From: CAYYMH01 sp964472785
GTDB lineage: Bacteria; Zhuqueibacterota; Zhuqueibacteria; Thermofontimicrobiales; Thermofontimicrobiaceae
Reading direction: 5' to 3'
Assembly (NCBI GenBank): GCA_964472785.1
Contig: CAYYMH010000052.1
Coordinates: forward strand, 1 to 29,541
DNA: 29,541 bases
The notes beneath the pieces are model-generated. The model was not told where the DNA came from and did no database searches. It saw only the letters and a program-made list of their open reading frames with translations. A program made the position numbers and the translations under genes. Below, piece by piece: positions 8,210 through 16,245 of the stretch (the first letter of the stretch is position 1; each line of letters opens with the position of its first letter).

Positions 8210-8273
8210 GGGTATCTGAATAAATCTGCAAAATAGATCGGTTGCAGTTGTACAATAAATGATACCCTTTTTT
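8210..8273 (+). terminator. two-stem structured terminator after tRNA-Asn
   Basis: GGGTATC (8210-8216) pairs perfectly with GATACCC (8261-8267), followed directly by six T (8268-8273). Inside the 44-nt loop a second perfect hairpin forms, CTGCAA (8226-8231) with TTGCAG (8242-8247). It lies about 140 bp past the tRNA and just before the regulatory region of the next gene, so it probably ends the tRNA transcript. The long loop is unusual for a plain terminator; a small structured RNA is a less likely alternative. The stretch 8069-8209 shows only a loose long-range AGATAAC/GTTATCT pairing. Confidence 0.45.
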
Positions 8274-8275
8274 AT

Positions 8276-8291
8276 TGTGAGGTGGATCACG
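8276..8291. promoter_or_regulatory. CRP/FNR-like binding site
   Basis: TGTGA (8276-8280), six bases, then TCACG (8287-8291) matches the CRP-family consensus TGTGA-N6-TCACA at nine of ten positions. It lies just after the presumed terminator and about 195 bp upstream of the secreted-protein gene at 8486, which it may regulate. No promoter hexamers could be placed securely next to it. Confidence 0.4.
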
Positions 8292-8377
8292 AACATATTT
8301 GTAAAAAAATCATAAATTGGCTATTCATTCAAAAACCAAATTGGAGATAACATATTGATAAATTTTGGAGTGCTGCA

Positions 8378-8398
8378 TGAAGTAACACAGTTACTTCA
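8378..8398. promoter_or_regulatory. operator-like dyad (9+9 bp) upstream of the secreted protein gene
   Basis: TGAAGTAAC (8378-8386) and GTTACTTCA (8390-8398) are perfect inverted repeats separated by ACA. A 21-bp dyad with a short odd spacer is typical of a dimeric repressor or activator site rather than a transcription terminator, and no T run follows. It lies 88 bp before the ATG at 8486. The cognate regulator is not visible in the window. Confidence 0.45.
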
Positions 8399-8485
8399 CT
8401 CAAAAATCAAGTCGTAAGTGACGCATAGATAATCAAATAGTGACCATAATAGAAATATTCAATTTAGAAAATTAGGGATAAAATT

Positions 8486-10270
8486 ATGAGCAAAGCTACT
8501 ATTTTTAAAGTTTTCATCGCTATTTTGGTAATCATAATAGCGATACAAATTCATTATCACAATCTCTTTGCAGACAAACTTTACGAAGAACGGATTTATC
8601 AACCAGTCGTTCTTCGCGGCGGCGGGTTATCCGCGTTTTATGATATTCCGGTCAATGAAATTTACATGTATGCTTACCATGCAGATACGCAAACCTGGGA
8701 GTTGATTCCTTTCCAAATCGATGAACGTGTCTATGCTCCTGACCCGATGAAGATGCCGGATGATACAACGTATCGGCATAGCTATTTTTTACCTGATAAC
8801 GGAGTACTGGATGCAGATGATGAAATAGCGTTTATGATTGGAGATTTAGGTGATAAAGCCTACAGCGGGAATTGGATCGACAACGATGAATCAAAAAGTT
8901 ACGAGCGATTGGAGCTGATTATCGTCGATCCCAACCACAATGACGAGAGAGCCTTCGGATATTTGTATCGTTCATCCACAAATACCGATCAGATTCCTAC
9001 TCCCTATGAATTTTCAATCGACTCGGCAGAGCAAGTGATCTCTTCCAAATATTATGAAGTTGGTTTAAGTTGGGATAATGGCCTGATCGAAGATGTTGTC
9101 ATCAAACCACCGTTCGGAAATGGCGTGGATATTTTTGATACCCAGAAATTCCGTTTAAACGGTGTTTTCGAATTAGGATTTCCTTTTCCGTTTAATTTGG
9201 GACGAAACGGTGTACCAAGTTTTAATGAACGGGATAATATTCATTTATTCAAACCTGTCATCAAAGACAGCGCAAATTTTTATTTTAAATATACTAAATT
9301 TCCAGTGGTTCGTTTAATTCGAGAAGTTCGTGAAACATTAAAGTTTGGTGACCAAACTTTAGATGATATAGGATTTTATGTAAGGACATATTTTTACCCA
9401 TATTCGGGAACTCTGAGTGGGGGGGTAAGTCTTGATCCGGATAAACTTAAGGAAGAATTAGGTACGACTAACGATATTTATATCGAATTGAATCTGCTTC
9501 GTCAATCTTGGGATTTTAATTCCGCTGCCGAAGGCATGAAATTTTACAACCGATACAACCAGGATATCCGAATCGACGGCTCACCTGACGCGTTTAACAA
9601 TAAAATTGATGTGCCGATTGCCGAGTGGACTTTGAATACAGGCGATCAGGGTACGATGTTTACTCACGTTACTTTTCAGGACACGTCGTGGCAAAGCATC
9701 GAGCTATACTATTATGATAATCAGCAAGGGGGTCAAGGAGATGACTCAGATATTCCTGAGGGTGATACCGGTGATGGTGTTTCTTATGGAGATCAGGGTA
9801 TTCTATTTACAAATTTATCAGAGGACAGTGTCGATCTGAGACTTGATTTTACTGCCTATTTTCTTGATAAAAATGCGGAAAAATCGCTTGGTGAACAATT
9901 AGCTTATTGGACAGATAATCCGCCCAATGTGTATTATCAAGTGAATTCTTTTCAGGCGAGTGTGGACGATCAAAATCCCGGGAAATTTAACAAACAATTC
10001 AAATTATTTCAAAATTATCCCAATCCGTTCAATAGTTCGACGAAAATCTCGTTCCAGTTACCGTACAAAACTCACGTCGTGTTGACAATTTTCGACATCA
10101 ATGGTCGGATCGTAAAACAGTTAGCCAATCAATCTTTAGAATCCGGATTGCACCAGGTTTCATGGGATGGTCGGGACAATAAAGATCAGCAAGTATCTTC
10201 CGGGCTTTACCTGTATGAATTAAGGAGCGAAAATTTCGTACTCAGCAACAAACTCATCTTGTTAGAATAG
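8486..10270 (+). CDS. secreted protein with C-terminal type-IX-like sorting (T9SS type A / FlgD-like) domain
   Basis: This is a 594-residue protein. Residues 7-29 are a hydrophobic export signal ending near LFAD. The central region (about 35-490) is beta-rich and resembles no family I can name. It has an acidic Gly/Asp linker around residues 413-435 (GGQGDDSDIPEGDTGDG). The last 85 residues are a textbook sorting domain: FKLFQNYPNPFNSSTKISFQ, a linker containing FDINGRIVKQL, WDGRDNKDQQVSSGLYLYEL, and a basic/hydrophobic end. In Bacteroidetes this domain directs secretion and surface attachment by the type IX system; in related phyla its secretion route is less certain. Start: AGGGAT lies 9 nt before the ATG. 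Upstream are a CRP-like site and a dyad. The protein probably works outside the cell or on its surface. Confidence 0.85.
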   Translation: MSKATIFKVFIAILVIIIAIQIHYHNLFADKLYEERIYQPVVLRGGGLSAFYDIPVNEIYMYAYHADTQTWELIPFQIDERVYAPDPMKMPDDTTYRHSYFLPDNGVLDADDEIAFMIGDLGDKAYSGNWIDNDESKSYERLELIIVDPNHNDERAFGYLYRSSTNTDQIPTPYEFSIDSAEQVISSKYYEVGLSWDNGLIEDVVIKPPFGNGVDIFDTQKFRLNGVFELGFPFPFNLGRNGVPSFNERDNIHLFKPVIKDSANFYFKYTKFPVVRLIREVRETLKFGDQTLDDIGFYVRTYFYPYSGTLSGGVSLDPDKLKEELGTTNDIYIELNLLRQSWDFNSAAEGMKFYNRYNQDIRIDGSPDAFNNKIDVPIAEWTLNTGDQGTMFTHVTFQDTSWQSIELYYYDNQQGGQGDDSDIPEGDTGDGVSYGDQGILFTNLSEDSVDLRLDFTAYFLDKNAEKSLGEQLAYWTDNPPNVYYQVNSFQASVDDQNPGKFNKQFKLFQNYPNPFNSSTKISFQLPYKTHVVLTIFDINGRIVKQLANQSLESGLHQVSWDGRDNKDQQVSSGLYLYELRSENFVLSNKLILLE

Positions 10271-10454
10271 AATTTAAACCAGATGTTTCTTAACAATTTC
10301 ATGAACTTAACAAAGTGAACGGATGTTTAATATTTAATGATTCTTTTAGATAACATCATTTTCTGAATAACTGAAAACGGATTCTTATTTTATTGCAAAT
10401 GAACTCGTTCAGCAAAATGAAAGCAACCGGACATTATGAACAATAGAAAAAAAT

Positions 10455-10494
10455 CGCCTTAATTCCTTTTTAATCTGGTATTAGGGCGTTTTTT
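10455..10494 (+). terminator. rho-independent terminator after the secreted-protein gene
   Basis: CGCCTTAAT (10455-10463) pairs with ATTAGGGCG (10480-10488) with one G-U wobble, and six T follow (10489-10494). It lies 185 bp after the stop of the 8486 gene and separates it from the TonB-receptor unit. The flanking AAAAAAA (10447-10453) could also pair with the T run, giving a longer stem. Confidence 0.75.
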
Positions 10495-10563
10495 CTTTCT
10501 ACCAAAAACTGTTTCACTTGATTCGATATTCGTTTCTGTCGAGTGTTTTGAAAGGTAAACACA

Positions 10564-11388
10564 ATGAAAAAACTATTTTTACCATTCCTGATTTTAATAA
10601 TCATCACGCTTTTTGCCTTTATAATTCGGTGCGAATTGGATCACGGTATTGCCCCTTTGCCTGGAAAGTTGATTGCTACAATCCATTTCCGCGGTGAACC
10701 ACCGGAAAACACGCAGGGCATTTATTTGGCCGTGATGCCGGTATTCCCTCCACATGCCATTAATGAATTGTATCTTAGTCCGAATAGTTTGCCCAAAGAT
10801 CAAGATACTGTTGTCACCGAAATGGAACTACCTTATGGTCATTACGACGCCGTCAGTTTGTGGTGGTACAGCACTGAAACCAAATCCAATCTCGCCGATA
10901 TACTTGCATTACCTATAAATCCATTTGATGATTTCAGACCGGTTAGCTTTGATATCACCAAAGCAGAGCCAGTTGCTAAAATGATTTTAGACGCTAACTG
11001 GAATAAAATGAACCGTAATGCAGCCATCGAAGGAACGATTCAATTCAGCGGTCCATTTCCTGAAAACACCTTGGTAACAGCAATCGCTGCTTATGTCGAT
11101 AAGCCGGAGAGAAATATCGATTATTTGGTCTGGCTGGAATCAATGGATTTTAGTATTGAAGATAACAAAGATCATACTTACAAATACCGGCTACCTGTTC
11201 GCAACGGGCGTTACAAATATATTGCCGTCTTTTGGTTACCGGAAAGAGCGGACTTGACGGATTTTAAAACAGTGGGTATTTATGAAGATCCTGACCAGCC
11301 CGGACAAGCAAAAACGGTTAGAGTGAATCCAGATGAAACCATCACCGGAATTGATATTTTTGCAGATTGGTCTAAGATCAATGATTAA
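10564..11388 (+). CDS. envelope protein with an internal domain duplication, partner of a TonB receptor
   Basis: This 274-residue protein has an N-terminal hydrophobic segment (residues 4-21) followed by Cys23 in FIIRCELD. A lipoprotein is possible, but Arg before the Cys is not a standard lipobox. The rest is two copies of one domain. Copy A (about 34-151) has IATIHFRGEPPENT ... YGHYDAVSLWW ... DANWNKMN. Copy B (about 152-274) has IEGTIQFSGPFPENT ... NGRYKYIAVFW ... ADWSKIND. Both are beta-rich and start like a prealbumin/transthyretin-like fold. AAAGG precedes the ATG. The next gene, 37 bp downstream, encodes a TonB-dependent receptor, so this protein may bind the same ligand or sit on the receptor. 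I do not recognise a named family. The ligand is unknown. Confidence 0.75.
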   Translation: MKKLFLPFLILIIITLFAFIIRCELDHGIAPLPGKLIATIHFRGEPPENTQGIYLAVMPVFPPHAINELYLSPNSLPKDQDTVVTEMELPYGHYDAVSLWWYSTETKSNLADILALPINPFDDFRPVSFDITKAEPVAKMILDANWNKMNRNAAIEGTIQFSGPFPENTLVTAIAAYVDKPERNIDYLVWLESMDFSIEDNKDHTYKYRLPVRNGRYKYIAVFWLPERADLTDFKTVGIYEDPDQPGQAKTVRVNPDETITGIDIFADWSKIND

Positions 11389-11425
11389 TAATCTAATACA
11401 GAATTATGCAGAGGAAACAAAGCGG

Positions 11426-13600
11426 ATGAAATTTTTCAATAAATATTTAATAGGTATCATTATCGTTTTACTCGTATCTTCAAATACACTGTTTGCTGAT
11501 GGCACGATAAAAGGAACAGTTAAAGACCAAGAAACCGGCGAACCGCTTCCGGGAGCGAATGTTTTAGTTTTGGGCACACTTTATGGCGCCAGTGCAGATT
11601 TAGAGGGGAATTTTATTATTAAAAAAATTCCCAACGGTGTTTTCACCCTGCGAATTTCAATGATTGGTTACCGAAGCGTGACCAAAGAAAACGTTGCAGT
11701 CCACGAAAAGGAAACCGTAAACTTGACTATTGAAATGAAGCAGACGCCGATTGAGTTTGATCCGATAGTGATTTCAGCAGGAAAAACCAAACAGCGGCTT
11801 GACCAGGCGTCCGTTTCTTTGTCAGTGGTTTCTGCGAGAGAAATCAAACAACGCAGCGCCACGAATCTGATCGAGTCACTTGAGACTGCCCCCGGCATCA
11901 ATTTTATCGGCAATCAAATAAATATCCGGGGTTCTACAGGCTACACCTTTGGCGCCGGAAATAAAGTGTTACTGCTGCTGGACGGCGTACCGGTTTATGC
12001 CAGCGATACCGGAGAGTTCAATTGGGACATGCTCCCGCCTTTAGATATCGAGCAAATCGAAGTGCTTAAAGGCGCGGGGTCAACGTTGTGGGGTGCATCT
12101 GCATTGGGTGGTGTTGTAAATGTGATTACCAAATCGCCGAGTCCCGAGGGTAAATTTTTATTTTCATATATTTTTGGCAACTACGATGAGCCTTACTATA
12201 AAACGTGGGAATGGACAGATCACGACCGGCAACATTATACACGTTTTGACGCGAGTTTCAGTAAGCGGTTTGGTCCCTTTGGGATGCGCATTTCTGCCGG
12301 GCGCTTTGAATCCACCGGCTATACACAACTTGGAGATTTCACTAAATACAATTTAACCGGAAAATTTGACTACCGTTTTCCGGGAAATATTAAATGGACC
12401 GGATACGGTGCTTATAGTTACATCGACCGTGGATTTTTTGTGCAGTGGAAAGGTCAGAACGATCCTTATGAGGTGGACGAATCGAATTTGGACAATTACG
12501 CCCAAACCAATCAGCTCAATCTTTATTCAAAATTAGCCATTCCGTTTTCTCCCCGTTTTGCCATCAATTTACGCGCTTCCATGGTTCGCACGATCATGGG
12601 AAATCAATTTGGTGAAAGCAGCGATTTCAATCCGGCGTTTGGTCAGGGATTTGAAATACAAGCGGATTGGATACCATTTTTTAATCACATGATTACACTG
12701 GGCATCCAATATCAACATGATACCGGCAGTACAAAGTTTTTCGGAGATCACACAGGTTATTTTATCGGACCGTACATTCAGGACGAATGGAAGATCCGGG
12801 AAAACCTTCGCCTGACGACCGGTTTTCGCTATGACCGCTACCAACTCATCGGCGGATTAAAAGAAGATTTGTTCAGCCCCCGTTTCGGTATCAACTGGCA
12901 GCCCTGGGAAACCACCAGCTTACGCGCTTCAGCAGGAAGCGGCTTTCGGGCAGCCACCATAGTTGAACGTTTTCTGGAATTGAGTATCATGAATTTTAAA
13001 ATTATTGCCAATCCCGATTTACGTGCCGAAAGCTCATGGGCGTTTGATATCGGTTTTCGTCAGTACATTACAGAAAATTGGAACATCGATGTCTCATTTT
13101 TTGATAATGAATATTGGGATATGATCGAAGCGCACATGGATTTGATTCGTGGTCAGGTACAATTCCGAAATATCACCCGCGCACGAATTCAGGGAATCGA
13201 GGCAACAACCAAATTTAGTTTGCCGATAAAAAGATCGGGTTTGAAATTGACTTATGATCTGCAAACGAGTATTACGGCAATGCACCATGAAGACTTGAAA
13301 TGGAACGAGCCATTAACCTATCGTCCAAAACTGCTGGCAACGATAAAATCCATCTTTCATATCGGTCAGACCCAACTACAACTTGATTATCGTTACGCTT
13401 CAAAAATCGAAGAAGTGAAAATATACCCGATCAATGACCGTGTGCCGATGAAGTTTTTGGATTATCGAATCTTGCACGATTTTGGAAAAATCACCTTTCA
13501 AATGGGCGTTAAAAATTTATTACAGTACAATTATGCTCCGATGGAAAGCAACTTAATGCCAATGCGCACTTTTACAGCAACGCTTCGCGGTGAATTTTAA
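11426..13600 (+). CDS. TonB-dependent outer-membrane receptor with carboxypeptidase-regulatory N-domain
   Basis: This 724-residue outer-membrane transporter is predicted to import a ligand using TonB energy. Residues 1-24 are a signal peptide (cleavage near LFA-DG). Residues 26-105 form a CarboxypepD_reg-like domain (GTIKGTVKDQETGEPLPGAN). FDPIVISAGKTKQ near 111-123 is a plausible TonB-box region. The plug spans about 125-238 (INIRGSTGY, LLLLDGVPVY, IEVLKGAGSTLWGASALGGVVNVITK). The rest is a beta-barrel ending in the usual C-terminal Phe (LRGEF). ATG 11426 is chosen because GAGGAAA lies 8 nt upstream and a proper signal peptide follows; the open frame extends to 11333, overlapping the previous gene. 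Barrel length is closest to siderophore, vitamin B12 or metal receptors; the substrate cannot be read from sequence. No SusD gene is adjacent. Confidence 0.93.
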   Translation: MKFFNKYLIGIIIVLLVSSNTLFADGTIKGTVKDQETGEPLPGANVLVLGTLYGASADLEGNFIIKKIPNGVFTLRISMIGYRSVTKENVAVHEKETVNLTIEMKQTPIEFDPIVISAGKTKQRLDQASVSLSVVSAREIKQRSATNLIESLETAPGINFIGNQINIRGSTGYTFGAGNKVLLLLDGVPVYASDTGEFNWDMLPPLDIEQIEVLKGAGSTLWGASALGGVVNVITKSPSPEGKFLFSYIFGNYDEPYYKTWEWTDHDRQHYTRFDASFSKRFGPFGMRISAGRFESTGYTQLGDFTKYNLTGKFDYRFPGNIKWTGYGAYSYIDRGFFVQWKGQNDPYEVDESNLDNYAQTNQLNLYSKLAIPFSPRFAINLRASMVRTIMGNQFGESSDFNPAFGQGFEIQADWIPFFNHMITLGIQYQHDTGSTKFFGDHTGYFIGPYIQDEWKIRENLRLTTGFRYDRYQLIGGLKEDLFSPRFGINWQPWETTSLRASAGSGFRAATIVERFLELSIMNFKIIANPDLRAESSWAFDIGFRQYITENWNIDVSFFDNEYWDMIEAHMDLIRGQVQFRNITRARIQGIEATTKFSLPIKRSGLKLTYDLQTSITAMHHEDLKWNEPLTYRPKLLATIKSIFHIGQTQLQLDYRYASKIEEVKIYPINDRVPMKFLDYRILHDFGKITFQMGVKNLLQYNYAPMESNLMPMRTFTATLRGEF

Positions 13601-13626
13601 AACGTTGTTTTCTTCTCTTTAATCAT

Positions 13627-13669
13627 AAAAAAAAGCGAAGCCCGGTTTAACCCATGCTTCGCTTTTTTT
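13627..13669. terminator. bidirectional terminator between the TonB receptor gene and dnaK
   Basis: A-rich AAAAAAAGCGAAGC (13628-13641) pairs perfectly with GCTTCGCTTTTTTT (13656-13669) around a 14-nt loop. Both strands give a GC-containing stem followed by a U run, so it serves the convergent receptor and dnaK genes. Confidence 0.92.
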
Positions 13670-13691
13670 GTAAACTATTCAAATCATCAAA

Positions 13692-15626
13692 TTACTTCTT
13701 CTTTTCCTCATCGTCAACGACTTCGTAATCTGCTTCTTCAACATCTTTTTCATCTTTTGCTTCCGATTGTGCCTGGTCACCAGCTTCAGCACCCGGCTGC
13801 GGACCGCTTGCGCCACCACCGGCAGCTTGCTGCTGTTGATACATCTTGGATGAAATCTCATTCCAGATTTGATTCAACGCATCAAGACTGGATTTAATTT
13901 CATCAGCATTATCAGACTTGGCAGCCTCTTTCAATCGTCCCACTGCTGTCTCGATTTTGCCTTTGGCGTCAGCTTCGATTTTATCGCCCATCTCTTTGAG
14001 ATTTTTCTCTGTTTGATAGACAACCTGATCCGCCTGATTTTTTAGATCGATCAGTTCTCGTTTCTTTTTATCTTCAGCCGAGTGCGCTTTTGCATCATTC
14101 ACCATTTTATCAATTTCTTCTTTTGATAACCCGGTTGATGCCTCAATTCGAATCGATTGCTCTTTACCGGTTGCCTTATCCTTCGCTGAAACGCTCATAA
14201 TACCGTTGGCGTCAATGTCGAAAGTAACCTCAATTTGAGGTACGCCTCTCGGTGCCGGAGGTATTCCGTCAAGATGGAAACGACCCAGCGTTCTGTTATC
14301 TTTCGCCATCTCACGCTCGCCCTGAAGGACGTGAATCTCGACTGAAGGTTGATTATCCGATGCTGTCGAGAATATTTCAGATTTACGGGTCGGGATCGTG
14401 GTATTTTTCTCGATCAACCTCGTGTTCACACCACCTAATGTTTCGATTCCAAGCGACAGCGGTGTAACATCAAGTAACAAGACATCTGAAACATCACCAG
14501 ATAAAACACCACCTTGAATCGCTGCACCGATCGCGACAACTTCGTCCGGATTGACACCCTTGTGCGGGTCTTTGCCAAAAATGTCCTTTACGATTTGCTG
14601 AACTTTCGGCATCCGTGTTGACCCGCCAACCAAAACAACCTCATTGATTTCACTGGCTTTAATACCAGCGTCTTTTAATGCAGTTTCGCATGGCTGGACC
14701 AATCTTTGAAAAAGATCTTCACACAACTGTTCAAATTTTGCTCTGGTCAATGTCATATTCAAATGTTTGGGACCTGAATCTGTCGCCGTAACAAATGGTA
14801 AATTAATATCCGTTTGGGTCATCGAAGACAACTCTGTTTTTGCTTTTTCTGCGGCTTCTTTTAAACGTTGTAATGCCATCGGATCTTTAGAAAGGTCAAC
14901 ACCTTCTTGTTTCAAGAACTCATCAACCATCCAGTCGATGACTCGCTGATCAAAATCATCGCCACCAAGGTGCGTATCGCCATTGGTAGATTTTACTTCA
15001 AAAACACCATCGCCAATTTCAAGTATGGAAATATCAAACGTACCGCCTCCTAAATCAAATACAGCGATTTTCTCGTCCGCTTTCTTATCCAGTCCATAAG
15101 CTAAAGAAGCAGCAGTAGGTTCATTGATAATTCGTTTTACATTCAACCCGGCGATCTCACCTGCTTCTTTAGTTGCCTGACGTTGACTGTCATTAAAATA
15201 AGCAGGCACAGTGATAACCGCTTCCGTTATTTTTTCGCCCAAATGATCTTCTGCAGTTTGTTTCATTTTCTGTAAAACCATCGCTGAAATTTCCTGTGGT
15301 GAGTATTCATTGTCTTCAATCTTCACTCGCGCCACATCATTTTTACCTTTTAAAATCTTATAAGGTACTTCTTCAATTTCACGGGCAACTTCATTAAACC
15401 TTCTTCCCACGAACCTTTTGATGGAATAGACCGTGTTATTCGGATTGGTTACTGCCTGTCGTTTTGCAATCTGTCCGACTAATCTATCTTTATCTTTCGT
15501 AAAAGCCACCACAGATGGTGTTGTTCTTCCTCCTTCAGCGTTTTGAATAACAACCGGTTCGCCACCTTCCATAACAGCTACACAGGAGTTGGTCGTTCCC
15601 AAATCAATACCAATTATCTTACCCAT
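13692..15626 (-). CDS. dnaK: chaperone DnaK (Hsp70)
   Basis: This is a 644-residue cytoplasmic ATP-driven chaperone. It begins MGKIIGIDLGTTNSCVAVMEG (phosphate-1 loop) and has AVITVPAYFNDSQRQATKEAG, the phosphate-2 motif IAVFDLGGGTFDISILEI, and EVVLVGGSTRMPKVQQIV. The interdomain linker VLLLDVTPLSLGIETLGG leads to the substrate-binding domain and helical lid. The tail is a Gln/Ala/Gly-rich linker ending EEADYEVVDDEEKKK. Length is standard. The start is set by AGGAGG 7 nt before the ATG. Its partners grpE and dnaJ lie 2.3-4 kb upstream on the same strand; a terminator after fmdB separates dnaK from them, so dnaK has its own promoter region. A sigma-54-like motif lies about 100 bp upstream. Identity is certain. 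Confidence 0.99.
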   Translation of the reverse strand: MGKIIGIDLGTTNSCVAVMEGGEPVVIQNAEGGRTTPSVVAFTKDKDRLVGQIAKRQAVTNPNNTVYSIKRFVGRRFNEVAREIEEVPYKILKGKNDVARVKIEDNEYSPQEISAMVLQKMKQTAEDHLGEKITEAVITVPAYFNDSQRQATKEAGEIAGLNVKRIINEPTAASLAYGLDKKADEKIAVFDLGGGTFDISILEIGDGVFEVKSTNGDTHLGGDDFDQRVIDWMVDEFLKQEGVDLSKDPMALQRLKEAAEKAKTELSSMTQTDINLPFVTATDSGPKHLNMTLTRAKFEQLCEDLFQRLVQPCETALKDAGIKASEINEVVLVGGSTRMPKVQQIVKDIFGKDPHKGVNPDEVVAIGAAIQGGVLSGDVSDVLLLDVTPLSLGIETLGGVNTRLIEKNTTIPTRKSEIFSTASDNQPSVEIHVLQGEREMAKDNRTLGRFHLDGIPPAPRGVPQIEVTFDIDANGIMSVSAKDKATGKEQSIRIEASTGLSKEEIDKMVNDAKAHSAEDKKKRELIDLKNQADQVVYQTEKNLKEMGDKIEADAKGKIETAVGRLKEAAKSDNADEIKSSLDALNQIWNEISSKMYQQQQAAGGGASGPQPGAEAGDQAQSEAKDEKDVEEADYEVVDDEEKKK

Positions 15627-15726
15627 AATATAACCTCCTAAATCGTATGATAATTTAACTAATGCTTTTCTTAAAGTTCAAAAAAGTGTTTTATTAATAT
15701 TATAAATTTTCTATTATTTTTCTTTT

Positions 15727-15742
15727 CGCAAATTCCATGCCA
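15727..15742 (-). promoter_or_regulatory. sigma-54-like (-24/-12) promoter upstream of dnaK
   Basis: Read on the minus strand, TGGCAT (15742-15737), five bases GGAAT, then TTGC (15731-15728) fits the RpoN consensus TGGCAY-R-N4-TTGCW except for the final W. Position is suitable: about 100 bp before the ATG and between the fmdB terminator and dnaK. A TATAAT at about 15698-15703 without a good -35 is an alternative sigma-70 signal. No CIRCE operator is present. Confidence 0.45.
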
Positions 15743-15753
15743 CTGAAACAATA

Positions 15754-15808
15754 AAAAAGGCAAATCTATAAGATCATAATTTAATTGAGCTTATAAAGTT
15801 GCCTTTTT
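15754..15808 (-). terminator. terminator after fmdB
   Basis: AAAAAGGCAA (15754-15763) pairs perfectly with TTGCCTTTTT (15799-15808), with an inner TATAAG/CTTATA stem (15767-15772 and 15790-15795). On the minus strand the stem ends in a T run, as needed to stop transcription from the grpE-dnaJ-htrA-fmdB direction; the plus strand also carries a T run. Confidence 0.85.
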
Positions 15809-15863
15809 GGATTCGATTTATTTAATTTGATTTCAAATAATTCTCTGCCTTTTTGACAGGATA

Positions 15864-16154
15864 TTATGTCACAGTGGTTGGCTTTTCTTTTTTGGCTGTA
15901 CTATCAGAGGCTGATCCTTTATCCTTTTTTTCCGGCTTTTTCTCGTGCTTGTTCTTTTCTTTTATGTAGTTTTCACTCCGGTAATCGGTAATATAAAATC
16001 CCCGACCTTTAAACAAAAAGCCATTTCCGGTTCCAATCAGCCGCCTGACCTTACCATCACACTTTGGACATTTTGTCAAGGGTTCGGCGGTAATCGACTG
16101 AAATTCCTCAAAGTGGAAACCACAATCATCACATGCATATTCATAAGTTGGCAT
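15864..16154 (-). CDS. FmdB-family zinc-ribbon protein
   Basis: This 96-residue small cytoplasmic protein opens with MPTYEYACDDCGFHFEEFQS, the signature of the FmdB/CxxC-CxxC regulatory family. Cys8, Cys11, Cys29 and Cys32 form the zinc ribbon (CDDC and CPKC). Residues 38-60 (GTGNGFLFKGRGFYITDYRS) are the conserved second half. The tail from about residue 65 is a charged Lys/Glu stretch, probably disordered. A clear AAAGGAGC ribosome site precedes the ATG. It follows htrA after 87 bp and ends at a strong terminator, so it is probably the last gene of the hsp20-grpE-dnaJ-htrA run. The biochemical role of this family is not established; the original member was linked to amidase/formamidase regulation. 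Confidence 0.9.
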   Translation of the reverse strand: MPTYEYACDDCGFHFEEFQSITAEPLTKCPKCDGKVRRLIGTGNGFLFKGRGFYITDYRSENYIKEKNKHEKKPEKKDKGSASDSTAKKEKPTTVT

Positions 16155-16184
16155 GTACCAGCTCCTTTTAAAACGTTAATTTAT

Positions 16185-16245
16185 AATCAGTGACTGATTC
16201 GCTGTCATTTGGTCTTCCAAGCAAATAATAATCACTGATGATTAT
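16185..16245. repeat. pair of short palindromes in the htrA-fmdB spacer
   Basis: AATCAGTGACTGATT (16185-16199) is a perfect 15-bp odd palindrome. ATAATCA-CTGA-TGATTAT (16228-16245) is a perfect 7-bp-arm hairpin overlapping the htrA stop codon. The two share the motif ATCA(G/C)TGA. They may be an operator pair or a processing hairpin; neither has a T run. Confidence 0.35.
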
